Shown: positions 41,572 through 51,960, counted from the stretch's first letter. The stretch: DNA of 64,000 nucleotides from Prionace glauca (GCA_037974335.1 CM075760.1:8119432-8183431), one strand, 5' to 3'. Made by a program: numbers and translations. The notes: generated by a model from the letters alone, not told the origin.

Positions 41572-41665
41572 TTTTTTTTTTGTTTTAATGTTTATTTATC
41601 GGTGTTACAAGGAGGATTACATTAACACTGCAATGAAGTTTATTTGAAAATGCTTTAGGCGGGAT
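41572..41665 (-). mobile_element. SINE 3' tail
   Basis: TTTATTTATCGGTGTTACAA and ATTAACACTGCAATGAAGTT are the reversed SINE tail as at 407-538. Confidence 0.6.
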
Positions 41666-41727
41666 CATGAGCAAAGCCCAAATTTATCAATAGAGCGATT
41701 TCCAATGGTTGCTCTTTCGGTGACACA

Positions 41728-42768
41728 TAGAACATAGAACATTACAGCACAAACAGGCCCTTCGGCCCTCGAGTTGCGCCGATCACATCAACCCCACCAA
41801 TCTATAGACCTATCTATAACCCCCAATCCCATTAAACCCCATATACTCATCCAGAAGTCTTTTAAAAGACCCCAGCGAGGTCGCCTCCACCACCGATGAC
41901 GGCAGCCGATTCCATTCACTCACCACCCTCTGAGTGAAAAACTTACCCCTAACATTTGTAACTGGTCGGCACAACATCGTGGGCCGAAGGGCCTGTTCTG
42001 CGCTGTAATGTTCTATGTTCTATCACCTCTGTACTTCCCTCCCCGCACCTTAAATCTGTGTCCTCTCGTAGCGACCATTTCAACCCGGGGAAATAGCCTC
42101 TGAGAGTCCACCCTATCTATTCCTCTCAACATTTTATAAACTTCTATCAGGTCGCCTCTCAACCTTCGCCTCTCTAGGGAAAAGAGTCCCAGCTCCCTCA
42201 ACCTATCTTCATAAGGCATGCCTCCCAGTCCAGGCAACATCCTTGTAAATCTCCTCTGCACCCTTTCAATAGCTTCTACGTCTTTCCTATAGTGAGGCGA
42301 CCAGAACTGCGCACAGTACTCCAAATGAGGCCTGACAAGGGTCTGTAAAGTTGCAGCATTACCTCCCGACTCCTAAACTCAATCCCTCGATTAATGAAGG
42401 CCAGTCCACCTGCGAGGCCGATTTAAGAGTCCTGTGAACCCGGACCCCGAGATCCTTCTGCTCTTCAACGCTACTAAGACTCCTGCCCTTGATAGTGTAC
42501 TCGTTCATCCCGTTGGTTCTGCCGAAATGGACGACTACACATTTATCCGCGTTGAAGTCCATCTGCCACTTCTCCGCCCATTCCTGCATCCTATCTATGT
42601 CCTGCTGCAACTTTTGACATCCTTCCAGACCATCCACAACACCACCGACCTTCGTGTCATCAGCGAACTTGCTAACCCATCCCTCCACTTCCTCATCCAG
42701 GTCATTTATGAAAATGACAAACAGCAAGGGTCCCAGAACAGATCCCTGGGGCACCCCACTGGTGACTG
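41728..42768 (-). mobile_element. CR1 LINE (subfamily 2), with a nested CR1 tail
   Basis: Minus strand runs from the TTCTATG-type tail (41728) through GGKYRGD, LLRGIDRVDSQRLFPRVEM and LYEDRLRELGLFSLERRRL-like blocks to SGVPQGSVLGPLLF and FADDTKVGG near 42768. About 28 bp are deleted near 42405 relative to the copy at 53.87 kb. A 67-bp plus-strand piece (41957-42023) ending in TTCTATGTTCTAT interrupts it. Confidence 0.92.
41957..42023 (+). mobile_element. Nested CR1 3'-tail insertion, opposite strand
   Basis: CTGGTCGGCACAACATCGTG, GGCCGAAGGGCCTGTTCTGC, GCTGTAATGTTCTATGTTCT: only the extreme 3' end of a CR1, inserted within the 41728-42768 copy, which is continuous on either side when compared with 53867-54763. 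Confidence 0.85.
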
Positions 42769-42784
42769 ACACGTTTCAGAAAAT

Positions 42785-43180
42785 TGAACTATTTAAATAA
42801 CAAGTAAATATTAGTAATGTTAAACAAAAATCCCAATCTACTTTGTTAAAGTTTCTCTTTATTTATCTGACCTTTAATCTATCACGCTAAGTGCTTTCTT
42901 TTTCAATGTCTTCCACTTCTTTTTCAATAATTTCCTCATTTTCTGTCCACTTCTCAATGAAGATTCAACTTTTCTAATTCCAATTGCTGCTCACTCATTC
43001 CGGCTTCCGTGTCCCTTCTCCCTTCTCCATCTCTGTTTTCATCTACCTTCATTTCTGACGGAATGTTAATCAGTAGATTCTATATTTTATTTTGCGTTGC
43101 GTTCATTTCGTTTGTTAATGGGCTTTTTATTATAATTCCACCACTCTACCGATACTCCAGGATGTCTCTCGCAGTCGGTG
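42785..43180. other. No gene recognised
   Basis: AT-rich, partly pyrimidine-rich DNA downstream of V11 on the minus strand. Confidence 0.4.
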
Positions 43181-43182
43181 CA

Positions 43183-43221
43183 GGTTTTTGTATGGGACCT
43201 CCCTGTGTTTGTCACATTGTG
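43183..43221 (-). promoter_or_regulatory. V11 recombination signal, 23-bp spacer
   Basis: Minus strand heptamer CACAATG (43221-43215), 23-bp spacer, nonamer ACAAAAACC (43191-43183). Confidence 0.92.
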
Positions 43222-43554
43222 CCTCACGGCACAGAGATAGGTGGCGGTGTCTGTAACTCCGGCATCTCTCACAGTCATGGCGCTGAATTTGTTGCCTCCG
43301 CCGATTGAGGCAGTGATCCTCTGGCTTTCATCGGATTCTCTTGTGGCCATCACCAGATACAGCGGTGGCTGATTCGGGGACTGTCTGTACCAATGCAAGC
43401 TGTAAAAATCAGTGGCCGTGGTACAGTTCATGGATACGGTTCCCCCTTCACTCACAACCTTCTGCCGAGGGAGCTGCGTCACCTCATCTGCACCAGTCAC
43501 CCCAGTGCAGGTCAGAGTGAAAAACAGCAAAGAGAATCTGTAAATTCGGAGCAT
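43222..43554 (-). CDS. TCR alpha-type V segment V11, leader and V in one exon
   Basis: Continuous 111-codon frame on the minus strand. MLRIYRFSLLFFTLTCTGVT then GA is a good signal peptide and runs straight into DEVTQLPRQKVVSEGGTVSM, Cys in MNCTTATDFYS, LHWYRQSPNQPPLYLVMATR, GGNKFSAMTVRDAG and TDTATYLCAVR at the RSS. The other V genes here split the leader after about 15 residues. Two readings are possible: (a) the leader intron has been lost; (b) the true exon 2 starts at the AG before ATGAGGTGACGCAG, whose phase also fits, with a separate leader exon upstream that I could not find. The quality of the in-frame signal peptide favours (a). YLVMATR and AVR ending are typical of alpha V genes. 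Confidence 0.88.
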
Positions 43555-43559
43555 TTTAC

Positions 43560-44195
43560 AGATCATATGAAACTTCTGCTGAAACAATTGTCCAGTGAGT
43601 TCAGTGTAGAATTAGAATATGGATCTAATCACAAGAATTAATAAGGATTCACAAACGCGCTCCAATTATAACTGAGGCGTCCCTCCGTCGACCTGATGAA
43701 CGAAGCTGAGACTCGCTCATGGATATCGATTCTACTGGAGTCTGACATAGAGAATTGAAGCCGGAATAAATAAACCCCATCAGTAACCCCATGTTTCCGG
43801 TTACAAATCTCGTCCCACGTGTCTACCTAGGAAACTATTTCGTCTGATCAGAACACTGACTGAACCCAGCTCAGGGTGAATCCATTCACTGGCAGCCAGC
43901 TCACCAACTACTAACCCCACAGAACCACCCCGGAGACAGGGAAATGCAGTGTGAACCTCCCGAGACACGGCAGGCAGCAAAATATACAGGATGAAGTTTG
44001 GAAATTTTGTCTTCAAATATCCAACTCCCCCTTATGCAGAGTGACAATGCGGCATTTGGGTTGTTTGGGGACTATTCCTAACGGGGAACTGTGAATCAAA
44101 CACATTTCATATTGACTTTCATTATATAAACATGGTTTAAAACTGAACTAAATATTCAGTCTGTCTGATCTATTTCCGTTGGGACACTTTTTTTT
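43560..44195. other. V11 promoter side, no further gene recognised
   Basis: No leader exon candidate with ATG, hydrophobic run and GT donor was convincing on the minus strand here. No repeat recognised. Confidence 0.35.
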
Positions 44196-44198
44196 CCA

Positions 44199-44435
44199 GG
44201 CCTGAGCCATGGCGATTCTATCACTCAGTCGCTATCCTCAGAATTAGAGGCGGAAGGAGAAACAGTGACTTTATTTGTACTTATAATGTAACAATAAGCA
44301 AGTACAATTTATACTGGTATCGGCAACATCCAGATACAAAGCCCCTGTTTATATTGAAGAAAAACTCGATATTTGGTAAAGGTATATCCGTTTCTTTGGA
44401 GAGTTTCAGGTACCGAGTAAATTCATCAATTTGAC
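44199..44435 (+). pseudogene. V-segment relic V12
   Basis: After a TTTTTTTTCCAG acceptor the plus strand reads GDSITQSLSSELEAEGETVT, then after one frameshift CTYNVTISKYNLYWYRQHPD and TKPLFILKKNS. Framework 3, the second Cys and the RSS are gone. Most like V2 in framework 1-2 (WYRQH-D). Confidence 0.8.
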
Positions 44436-44439
44436 GGGT

Positions 44440-44915
44440 ATGTAACTGATTGACGCTGTGCTAACGCTGGGACTCACAGTGATGGAAAGGAATCTGACTG
44501 TTGTACAAAGACAGCATTTAAATATAGTTGAACCCTGTTTGCTGCGGGTTGCACAACATCGCGGGCAGATGCAACAGCAATGTGACTGTCAGCAACACAC
44601 AAGAGGTCTCATTAACCTGGGATCAACACAAGTTTCCTGCTACGTCAGTCATTATGTCGCTATGAGTCTGTGAGATCTCTCAGTAGTGAGCTGGCTGATA
44701 TTGAAAGAAAACAACTCGAGCTGGGCTGCTTTCGGCATCTCGATAGGGGAACGGTGCACTTTTCCAGATGGGGTTGCAGGAATGTAACCCTTCTCTGTAA
44801 ATTAGCAGCTGCAAATTCTGGGTTACTCATAGCAACACAAACGTTCCAGCATTAAGGAAACATTCTGAAGTTTATTGGGGGAATTCTATTCTCAATATCT
44901 ATTTTAAAGGTTGTA
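44440..44915. other. No gene recognised
   Basis: Nothing classifiable. TTTATTGGGGGAATTCTATT at 44873 resembles the sequence after the tRNA-Lys relic at 26.92 kb, a weak hint of another tRNA-associated repeat copy. Confidence 0.3.
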
Positions 44916-44919
44916 AGAA

Positions 44920-45375
44920 GTCTCTCAACACCAGTGGAGAGACCATGCAGACGCTACGACAACGAATGTACACCGCTCGATAATCACCAGGTAGGAATGT
45001 TCCCTTCCTGTTCGTGAACACTTTAGCAGTCACGGGCATTCAGCCTCTGATCTTCTGGTAAGCGTTCTCCATGGTGGCCTCCACGACACACGACAACATA
45101 GAATCGCTGAGCAGAAACTAACAGCCAAATTCCGCACACATGAGGACTCAACCGGGATCTTGGTCCATGTCATACTATCTGTAACTCCCACGACTTGCCT
45201 GGGCTTGCAAAATCTCACTGACTATCCTAGGAGACAATACATACCACTTTAACTTGTGTTTGGCCCTCTCTCCACTCCCACTGCCTGTACCTTTCAGACT
45301 TGATTACATGTGAAGATCGCATTCCAACTATTATCTTGTAAATTGAGTTTGTGTCTGTATATGATCTGTTTCTTC
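44920..45375 (+). mobile_element. Penelope-like element, 3' fragment
   Basis: GAGACCATGCAGACGCTACG, ACTTTAGCAGTCACGGGCAT and GCGTTCTCCATGGTGGCC match the copy at 33.8-34.3 kb in the same order. It is broken and older-looking than that copy. Confidence 0.75.
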
Positions 45376-45689
45376 ACATCATATTTTAAAGGTCACAGTC
45401 ACTTCCATGCGAAATTTCCTCGTTATGTATACACTTTCTCTGAAGCAGCTAAACTCTCGGATCAAATAAACCCAGAGAACAGGCCGTGGTAAAAAGACTT
45501 CAGCACCTGATGGGGATTGAGTTGAAGAATACTTGACAGGCACGGAAACTGAATCAAAAGACAATTGCTAAACAAAAGAGATCAGAAAAATATAAGATCA
45601 GCGAGCCCAACTGCGTTGAAATTAAGTAATATAATTCGTCAAATGTTCCTTTCCTCTTGTTGAGGTTGTGTCCTGCACTGATGTTTTAG

Positions 45690-45758
45690 GAAGTGAGAAT
45701 ATTATCAAATAAATCGGTTGGACTAAAACCTGGTGTTGTCAGACTTTTTACTGTGTTT
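45690..45758 (+). mobile_element. Solo retroelement 3' end
   Basis: GTGAGAATATTATCAAATAA then ATCGGTTGGACTAAAACCTG and GTGTTGTCAGACTTTTTAC, the same 3' end as at 6205-6270. Confidence 0.65.
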
Positions 45759-46094
45759 TAGGAAGGCGCATGTGATTCTCTCAGTGGAAGGTGAATCTGT
45801 TCATCGGTGTGAGAGCTCCCTCTGGTGGCAGCTTGCTGGAACTCCCAGTCTGGGGTTTTGTCCGGGAACGGCTCAACCTCGACAGCAGTGGTCCAGAAAC
45901 ACACAGCGTTGCCAGAGAGAAGAGACCCGGATTATTTAAAAGAGCAGTTTTGTTTCCTTTGTGCAAACAGTAGAAAGTTTGGCAAATCTTGAGATAAGTA
46001 TCCGCACTGCATTCTTATTGAGTATAAAGGACCTGGATGTACTCGAACAGAATTGGTTCGCGGCATGTTGTTGACTAACCACAGTCCGGTATTG

Positions 46095-46300
46095 TGCTCT
46101 GTCCTTCCTGAATTGTTAATTCAGAAGGAGCCTGGACAACGAATCATAACTATTGGTTCTTGTAACACAAGTACAGACTGTTCCAAAAGTCAGAAATTAA
46201 ACACAACTCCTAAATAACACACTGACTGTACAGAGACTCAACACACAACAAGAACATTATTATCAGTGAGGGATAAGGGGAATACATGGTAATTCTTTCG
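46095..46300 (-). pseudogene. V-segment relic V13 (V5 family; leader and framework 1)
   Basis: Minus strand aligns with the V5 5' part: framework 1 start (CTGTCCTTCCTGAATTGTTA / CTGTCCTTCCTGAACCGTTA), leader intron with CACACTGA and the leader region ACATTATTATCAGT; similarity continues into the V5 promoter region to about 46440. The rest of the V domain and the RSS are missing. Confidence 0.75.
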
Positions 46301-46439
46301 AGTTCTTTCTTTCGAGAAAATACAGGTTATTCTCGATGTGTTGATTCTTCCAATCTAATACACAGTGTATCCCAGGTCAGAAACTGGCTTCATTTACTCA
46401 GAAACTGAGGCCGTTTTTCAGGGGTATGCCTGGAAGTTC

Positions 46440-48360
46440 TGTCAGTACCGATCGAAGTGGCTCACCAATAAATGAGAGTCAGAAATAATTATTTAGTCTC
46501 ACTGTTCCTCTTTCTCTTTCTGACATCTTCAGGGTTCCACCTTCTTTCTTCTGGTCTCTGTCTCTATCGTCCTGCCATTCTTTTCGAAGTGCCATGAAAA
46601 TGCAGAGTTTAGAAAATGTAACTTGTCTGAGAATGTCATTTCAAAAATTCCCCTTAAAAATACTTTGTTAATAGTAAAATTTCTCAATGTTTCACTGATT
46701 AAAAACTCCAACATTACTGTTCCGCATCATAAACATCTGCTTCATTATTATAGAACCCTACAGTGCAGAAACAGGCCCTTCGGCCCATCGAGTCTGCACC
46801 GAACACAATCCCACCCAGACCCTATTCCCATATCCCTACACATCCCTATTATATCTTTCTTTTACAGATCAAGTGATGGGTTGAATTTTGGACGCTGCAG
46901 ATTTCCTTCAGCTGATTTGTATGGTTCATATATAATATTTCCTCATGGTGGCTCTACCAGTAAATTTCTCTCAGTTTATCGTTCTGAATCTGTAACTGAA
47001 GCAACATTAGATGTTATTTCAGTTTTCAGTGTGAAACGTAGGAGGCATTTTTTGTTATAATGTAATTATGGTGAATAGTTTCCCCATAGTTTCAATATCA
47101 TGTATAAATAAGAAACGTTTCTCTTTCCTCATTCTTAATTACTCTTTCTTTAAGGTCCTGTTTTCAGTTTCTGATGTATGTAACAGATGTACAAATATTG
47201 ACGGATTCCATGTGTATGTGTTCTGTTCTCAATGTGAAGCTCAATCGTTATATTCACTTTTCTAACTTTAAAAAATAATGTCGCAATAAAATATTCTCTG
47301 ATTTTTGTAAAATAAATACTGAATGAAAATTTAACCATCTCTGGTTTGGCTTAATTCCGTTTTCCAATTCGCACCAACTCCGCTCCATTTTCCCTATTAT
47401 ACGGTCTCCCCCACCCCCCCCCCCCCCCCCCCCCTTTCCCAGACAGGCATGTCCTCCCAGTCATGTGTGGGATGCGGTTGAACTCAAGGGCGTCAATGAA
47501 AGAGTCACTCCGCCATCCAGTGGCCAATCTGTGTAAAGACACCTTCATCTCCGCCTTTTTTATGATGGAACCCAGGGACTGAATGAGCGAAGAATGAGGA
47601 GAACCTCGGCGATTTCACTCATAAACCGGTCTGTTGCTGACCGAGTTTCAACTAATTCTAAAAAGCAATGGCTCTGCTTCATCAGAGGCCGATGCAGGGT
47701 AGTGTGTGGCAGAAGATAGTTTCCTTTACACTGCCCCTTAGAAACACTATCAGAGTCGCTGCAGCATGGATTAACAGGGTGAACCACTCTATATTTCGTC
47801 CGATGAAATACTTACAAGGTAGGCATGCCACAACTAGATACATAACATATACAGAGCAGAGGTGCAAACCATGAGGTGAAACCAAGAGACTGGGGTGTAT
47901 TTCACATAAGCACATTCTAGATTATAAATTTTCAAATTATGACGAGTGTTGTGGGATAATTTGAGATGACCAATACTGTCTTTAACTACAGACAAAACGC
48001 ACGAGGCAGATGTCTCTGTGTGAGGACGAAACATTTATTTAAAACAAAAACACAAAAAGCAGCTGCTTGGAGATGACCAAAAGGGTTATGTGGCTCTGGA
48101 GCAGAGCGGCAGAACCTTTCCGATGAATCGAACATGTACCACCAATAACAGGTCAATTATAGATTTTCGTACCGATCATTTTGGCCTCATACTAGTTTCA
48201 ACATCAATTACGTTCAGTTAACATATATCAATAATAATTCCTGACAAGTTGTTCAGCCAATCGCATTTTACAACATAGCATAATGATATCTCATTCGTCT
48301 ACCTAAACCGGAGGCTGACTCATCTGTAATCAGTATCTGGGGGAATCAGGAAGGTAGAGT
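46440..48360. other. No gene recognised; repeat scraps
   Basis: Edge of the recognisable V array. Contains a SINE/CR1 head scrap at about 46750-46855 (AGAACCCTACAGTGCAGAAA, GGCCCTTCGGCCCATCGAGT) and a C21 run at 47414-47434. The open frames (46623-47060 and others) have no recognisable similarity. Confidence 0.35.
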
Positions 48361-48364
48361 GATA

Positions 48365-49160
48365 AAGTCACAAAGGTTTACAGCATGGAAGCAGGTCTTT
48401 CGGCCCAACATGTCCATGCCACCCCTTTTTAACTTGTAAGCTACTCCCAATTGCCCGCATTTGGCCCACATTCCTCGATAGTCATCTTACTCGTGTAACT
48501 GTCTAAGCGCTTTTTAAAAGACAAAATCATACCTGCCTCTACTACTACCTCTGGCAGCTTGTTCCAAAAACTCACGACCCTTTGTGTGAAAAAAAAGTCC
48601 ATCTGGACCCATTTATATCACTCCTCTCTCACTTTAAACCTATGCCCTCTAGTAGTAGACTCTCCTACAGTTGGGAAAAGATATTGACTATCTAGCTGAT
48701 CTATACCTCACATTATTTTATAGACCTCGATAAGATAACCCCTCAGCCTCTTATCTCCAGAAAGAAAAAGCCCAGTCTATCCCACCACTCCTTATAACTC
48801 AAACCATCAAGTCCCGGGAGCATCCTAATAAATCTTTTCTGCACTCTTTCTAGTTTAATAATATCCGTTCTACAATAGGGTGACCAGAACTATACACAGT
48901 ATGTCAGTGTCTTGTACAACTCCTGTATTCAGTGTTCTGACCAATGAAACTAAGCATGTCGGATGCCTTCTTCACTATCATGTCCATCTGTGACTCCGCT
49001 TTCAATGAGCTCTGACCATGTACCCCTAAATCTCGATGTTCTGTAACTTTCCTAAACACCCTACCACCTTGCTGCTCTCGTGATTCGTGTTCGGCCCTTG
49101 CAGGTTCCCAGGCTGGTTTCGATACGTTAAAAATTAATGTTTTTGATAAGCAATCCTGAA
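48365..49160 (-). mobile_element. Old CR1 LINE fragment
   Basis: Minus strand from a GGTTTACAGCATGGAAGCAG tail through decayed C-terminal blocks to the HRDLGVHGQSSLKAESQMDM and KKASDMLSFIG block near 48950-49050. Many breaks. Confidence 0.78.
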
Positions 49161-49469
49161 TTACTTCCTGATCGAAAGCATCTCTGTCAGCATCAGTGGA
49201 GTAATATTTGTAGGGTTGCTTCTGAACTGGAAATGGCTCAAAGGGCAACAGGCTGATAACAAACACAGATAGTGAAAGGCAGTGATAGGATGCAGACAGT
49301 TATTCGAGAAATTTAACCTGAGTACCTGAAGCTATGAGGCATCATAAGGGCCATTCTATTACATTCAATCTTGCTACATCTTATTGCATTCAAAAGAACA
49401 GTGTTAGTATCAATCTGTGATAAACCATTTTGTGGTAAATCTGAACAACATTAACTTACCACCGTCAAT

Positions 49470-49505
49470 GGACTGCGGGTTCCAGCCCCACGTTGGGTGC
49501 TATTA
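49470..49505 (+). pseudogene. tRNA-Lys 3' half relic
   Basis: GCGGGTTCCAGCCCCACGTT then GGGTGCTA resembles the T-arm and acceptor end of tRNA-Lys. The following CTGGGAGAACTCTAGTTCTC resembles the flank of the tRNA-Lys relic at 26.85 kb, which keeps the opposite half. Confidence 0.5.
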
Positions 49506-49584
49506 TTTTTACACTTTGCTGCTTTTCTGGGAGAACTCTAGTTCTCCATTCTTCGGTAGTGTCGCCATTACAGTAAATCCCATG

Positions 49585-50335
49585 GTGTTCGGTGAATGGC
49601 AGAACCATAAAGAGTATTGATAGGCAGAGGGACCTGGGTTTACATGTACCAAGATCACTGAAAGTGACAACGCAGGTGGAGAAAGTAGTCAAGAAGACAA
49701 ACAGCATGCTTGCTTTCATCAGCCAGAGCACTGATTTTAAAAATTGGCAAGTTATGTTGCAAATTTCTACTACCTCAGTTCAGCCACGCTTGGAATATAA
49801 TGTTCAATTCTGGTCGTCACACTACCAGAAGGATGTGGGGGCTTTGGAGAGGGTACAGAAAAGATTAACCAGGATGTTGCCTGGTATGGAAGGCGTTATC
49901 TATGAGACGTTGGAGAAATTTGGTTTGTTCTCATCGGACAGACGGAGATTGAGGGGCGACCTGATAGCAGTCTACACAATTATGAAGGGCAAGAACAGAG
50001 TGGATAGTCAGAAGCTTTTTTCCCAGGGTGGAAAAGCCAATTACTGGGGGACATAGGTTTAAAGTGCGAGGCCAAGGTTTAAAGGAGATGTATAAGGCCT
50101 TTTTTTGCTCAGAGGGTGGAGGGTGCCTGGAACTTTCCGTCACGGGAGGCAGTGGACGCAGATACGATAGTGGCTTTTAAGGGGCATCTTGACAACTACG
50201 TGAATAAGATGGGAATGAAGGGATATGGTCTCCGGAAGGATAGAGGGTTTTACTTCAGTCGGGCAAAGTGTTTGGTGCAGGCTTGGAGGGCCGAAGGACA
50301 AGTTTCTGCGCTGTATTTTTCTTTGTTTTTTGTTA
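49585..50335 (+). mobile_element. Old CR1 LINE, 3' third
   Basis: NGRTIKSIDRQRDLGLHVPR, KTNSMLAFISQST, QPRLEYNVQFWSSHYQKDVG and RRRLRGDLIAVYTIM are decayed CR1 C-terminal blocks; 3' end near TTTCTGCGCTGTATTTTTC. It interrupts the tRNA-bearing repeat between tRNA-Lys and the 50.34-kb block. Confidence 0.85.
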
Positions 50336-50339
50336 ATCT

Positions 50340-51080
50340 CTCAGTTCCTGGTTTCTGAGTGAAAACTGCTTCCACCTCACTGGAGGTCGCAGCGTTTCGA
50401 TGTTAATAGAGTTAAAGGTTTTCTTGTCATTGAGCCCGAGATTTGGACTCAGATCTTGAATGTGTTTGGGTCAGTGGAAACAATAAGTCTATCCCATTAA
50501 CAGCCAGGTTTTACCTTGGATCACCATCTCAATCCTTCGTACTTTGTCGCCGAGCACTGTTTTTTTTTGTTTCTGACATGTGACATTTCCAATTCAGAAG
50601 TAAATGAGTAAATCTCCTTCACACTAATTCCGAAAGACTTGGTGCTGACCAGGAAGTGACACAGAAACAAAAATTCTCTCCCTGACTGGAATCAAACCCA
50701 GGGCAGTGAATCTGCTGAATCCTAACCAATAGACCCACCAGGGCAGTCGATGTCAGCTAATTAAAATTCTAATTTATATACAATTCCTCTGCCTTTGATT
50801 TTTATTTCAGACTTTTTATTCACCAAAAGCAAGTTTCTCCTTTAAATTGTCATCTTTAGAGCGAACACAAGTGACTGCTTCAGCCAATGACAACAGTGAT
50901 TCCTGTTCACTGGAACATAAAATGGACAGTGAGGTGAAATAGTCCCGCAAGCTGCTCATGTGGCACTTCCAGTTTCCAAAACCCACCAAACTCATCACTG
51001 TGGCTTCTGTGAAACTTACAAGGTAACACGCAACAGGTATTCATCACGGACAGCGACTGGCACAAGTCAGTGAGCACTTA
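50340..51080 (-). repeat. tRNA-bearing low-copy repeat (partner 16020-17400)
   Basis: Reverse complement of the 16-kb arm; contains the minus-strand tRNA-Glu relic. See the partner entry for shared words. Confidence 0.75.
50678..50746 (-). tRNA. tRNA-Glu(TTC) pseudogene
   Basis: Minus strand TGCCCTGGTGGGTCTATTGG, TTAGGATTCAGCAGATTCAC, TGGGTTTGATTCCAGTCAGG matches tRNA-Glu(TTC) with altered anticodon arm and T-loop (TTTGATT). Inactive in appearance; paralogue of 16341-16412. Confidence 0.7.
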
Positions 51081-51089
51081 ATATCTGCT

Positions 51090-51590
51090 TATTAAACGGG
51101 ACAATCAAGCTTTCCACACAGGTGAATATGTCTGAGGTGTATCAACCTGGAATATCTTTTCCAATAAGCTCTCAGTTCAAGACAGCATATATATATTGTT
51201 CTGACTTTGCCAGCAGGGCAATGGAATTTATTGGATAGATCGTCCAAAGGCCAGCATAGGCATACTGAGCTCAATGGTTTCCATCTGTGCTGTATCATTC
51301 TGCAAAACAGTGAATATTCAGAATCAGGAAGAGACAGGAAGCGAGAGAAAGTAGTGACTGTGCGACTGAAATCAGCCAGAGTCAGCACCATCAGGGAAGG
51401 GGAGAGAGAGGAGACAGTAAAAAGCTTCCAAATAATTGTGTAGTCCCACAGGAAAACTTTAAGAAATTTAAATATCAGATCATCAATTCGCAATAATTTG
51501 CGTCTTTTTTTAATTAATTTATCTCAATAGCTAACGATGTTATTTTATATTCACTGTTTAAGGTTACAATGGCACTGCTGTTAACCATCA
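51090..51590. other. No gene recognised
   Basis: Sequence between the tRNA repeat and the CpG promoter; no classified feature. Confidence 0.35.
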
Positions 51591-51594
51591 TTCC

Positions 51595-51960
51595 TTGCGG
51601 ATGGGAACGTGCCTTATTCACTCCACAGGAGGCCAGTGCGCAGGCGCAGTGCTGTATCGGGGCATGCGCAGTGTCACTTTGCTCGGAGCCCTGCGAGTGC
51701 GGGAGATGCTTCTTTCAGCGGGTGAGAGTCGGTGGGGCGGAGGGAGGAATGGAGCCGGGAGCCGGGGTGGGGAGAGAACGGAGGCTTCATGAACACCCGC
51801 TGTAGGCCGCAAGGCCTGAATAAGAGCCTGCGGGTCCCGGGTTTGCAGTTCCAGGGATTTTATCCGGGATCCGGCCCAGTGCCGCGGCCGCCATCTTTGT
51901 TCAGCGCGGAGCAGAGCGCATGCGCGAACAGCCAGTGGGCGGAGCTTTAGGATTTGGGTG
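51595..51960 (+). promoter_or_regulatory. CpG promoter, probably of the zinc-finger gene
   Basis: CpG-rich stretch with NRF1-like sites TGCGCAGGCGCA (51637-51648) and GCGCATGCGCG (51916-51926), a YY1-type GCCGCCATCTTT (51887-51898) and several GC boxes. Plus-strand genes follow at 53.5 and 55.25 kb. Assignment to the zinc-finger gene rests on position and orientation. Confidence 0.6.

Noticed and set aside
43222-43554. V11 as the supporting V of a NAR-TCR
   Set aside because: Supporting V genes of NAR-TCR lack a leader and follow a NAR V-D-J unit. V11 carries its own signal peptide and no NAR-type V, D or J was seen near it.
44372-44383. TTTGGTAAAGGT, a J-segment-like FGKG motif
   Set aside because: It lies within V relic V12 after framework 2, has no 12-RSS upstream and no splice donor at the right distance.
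46623-47060. 145-codon plus-strand frame
   Set aside because: No recognisable domain; part covers a SINE/CR1 scrap, so probably chance.
51569-51950. Several frames in the CpG region before the minisatellite
   Set aside because: Composition effect of a CpG island; better read as promoter and 5' UTR.
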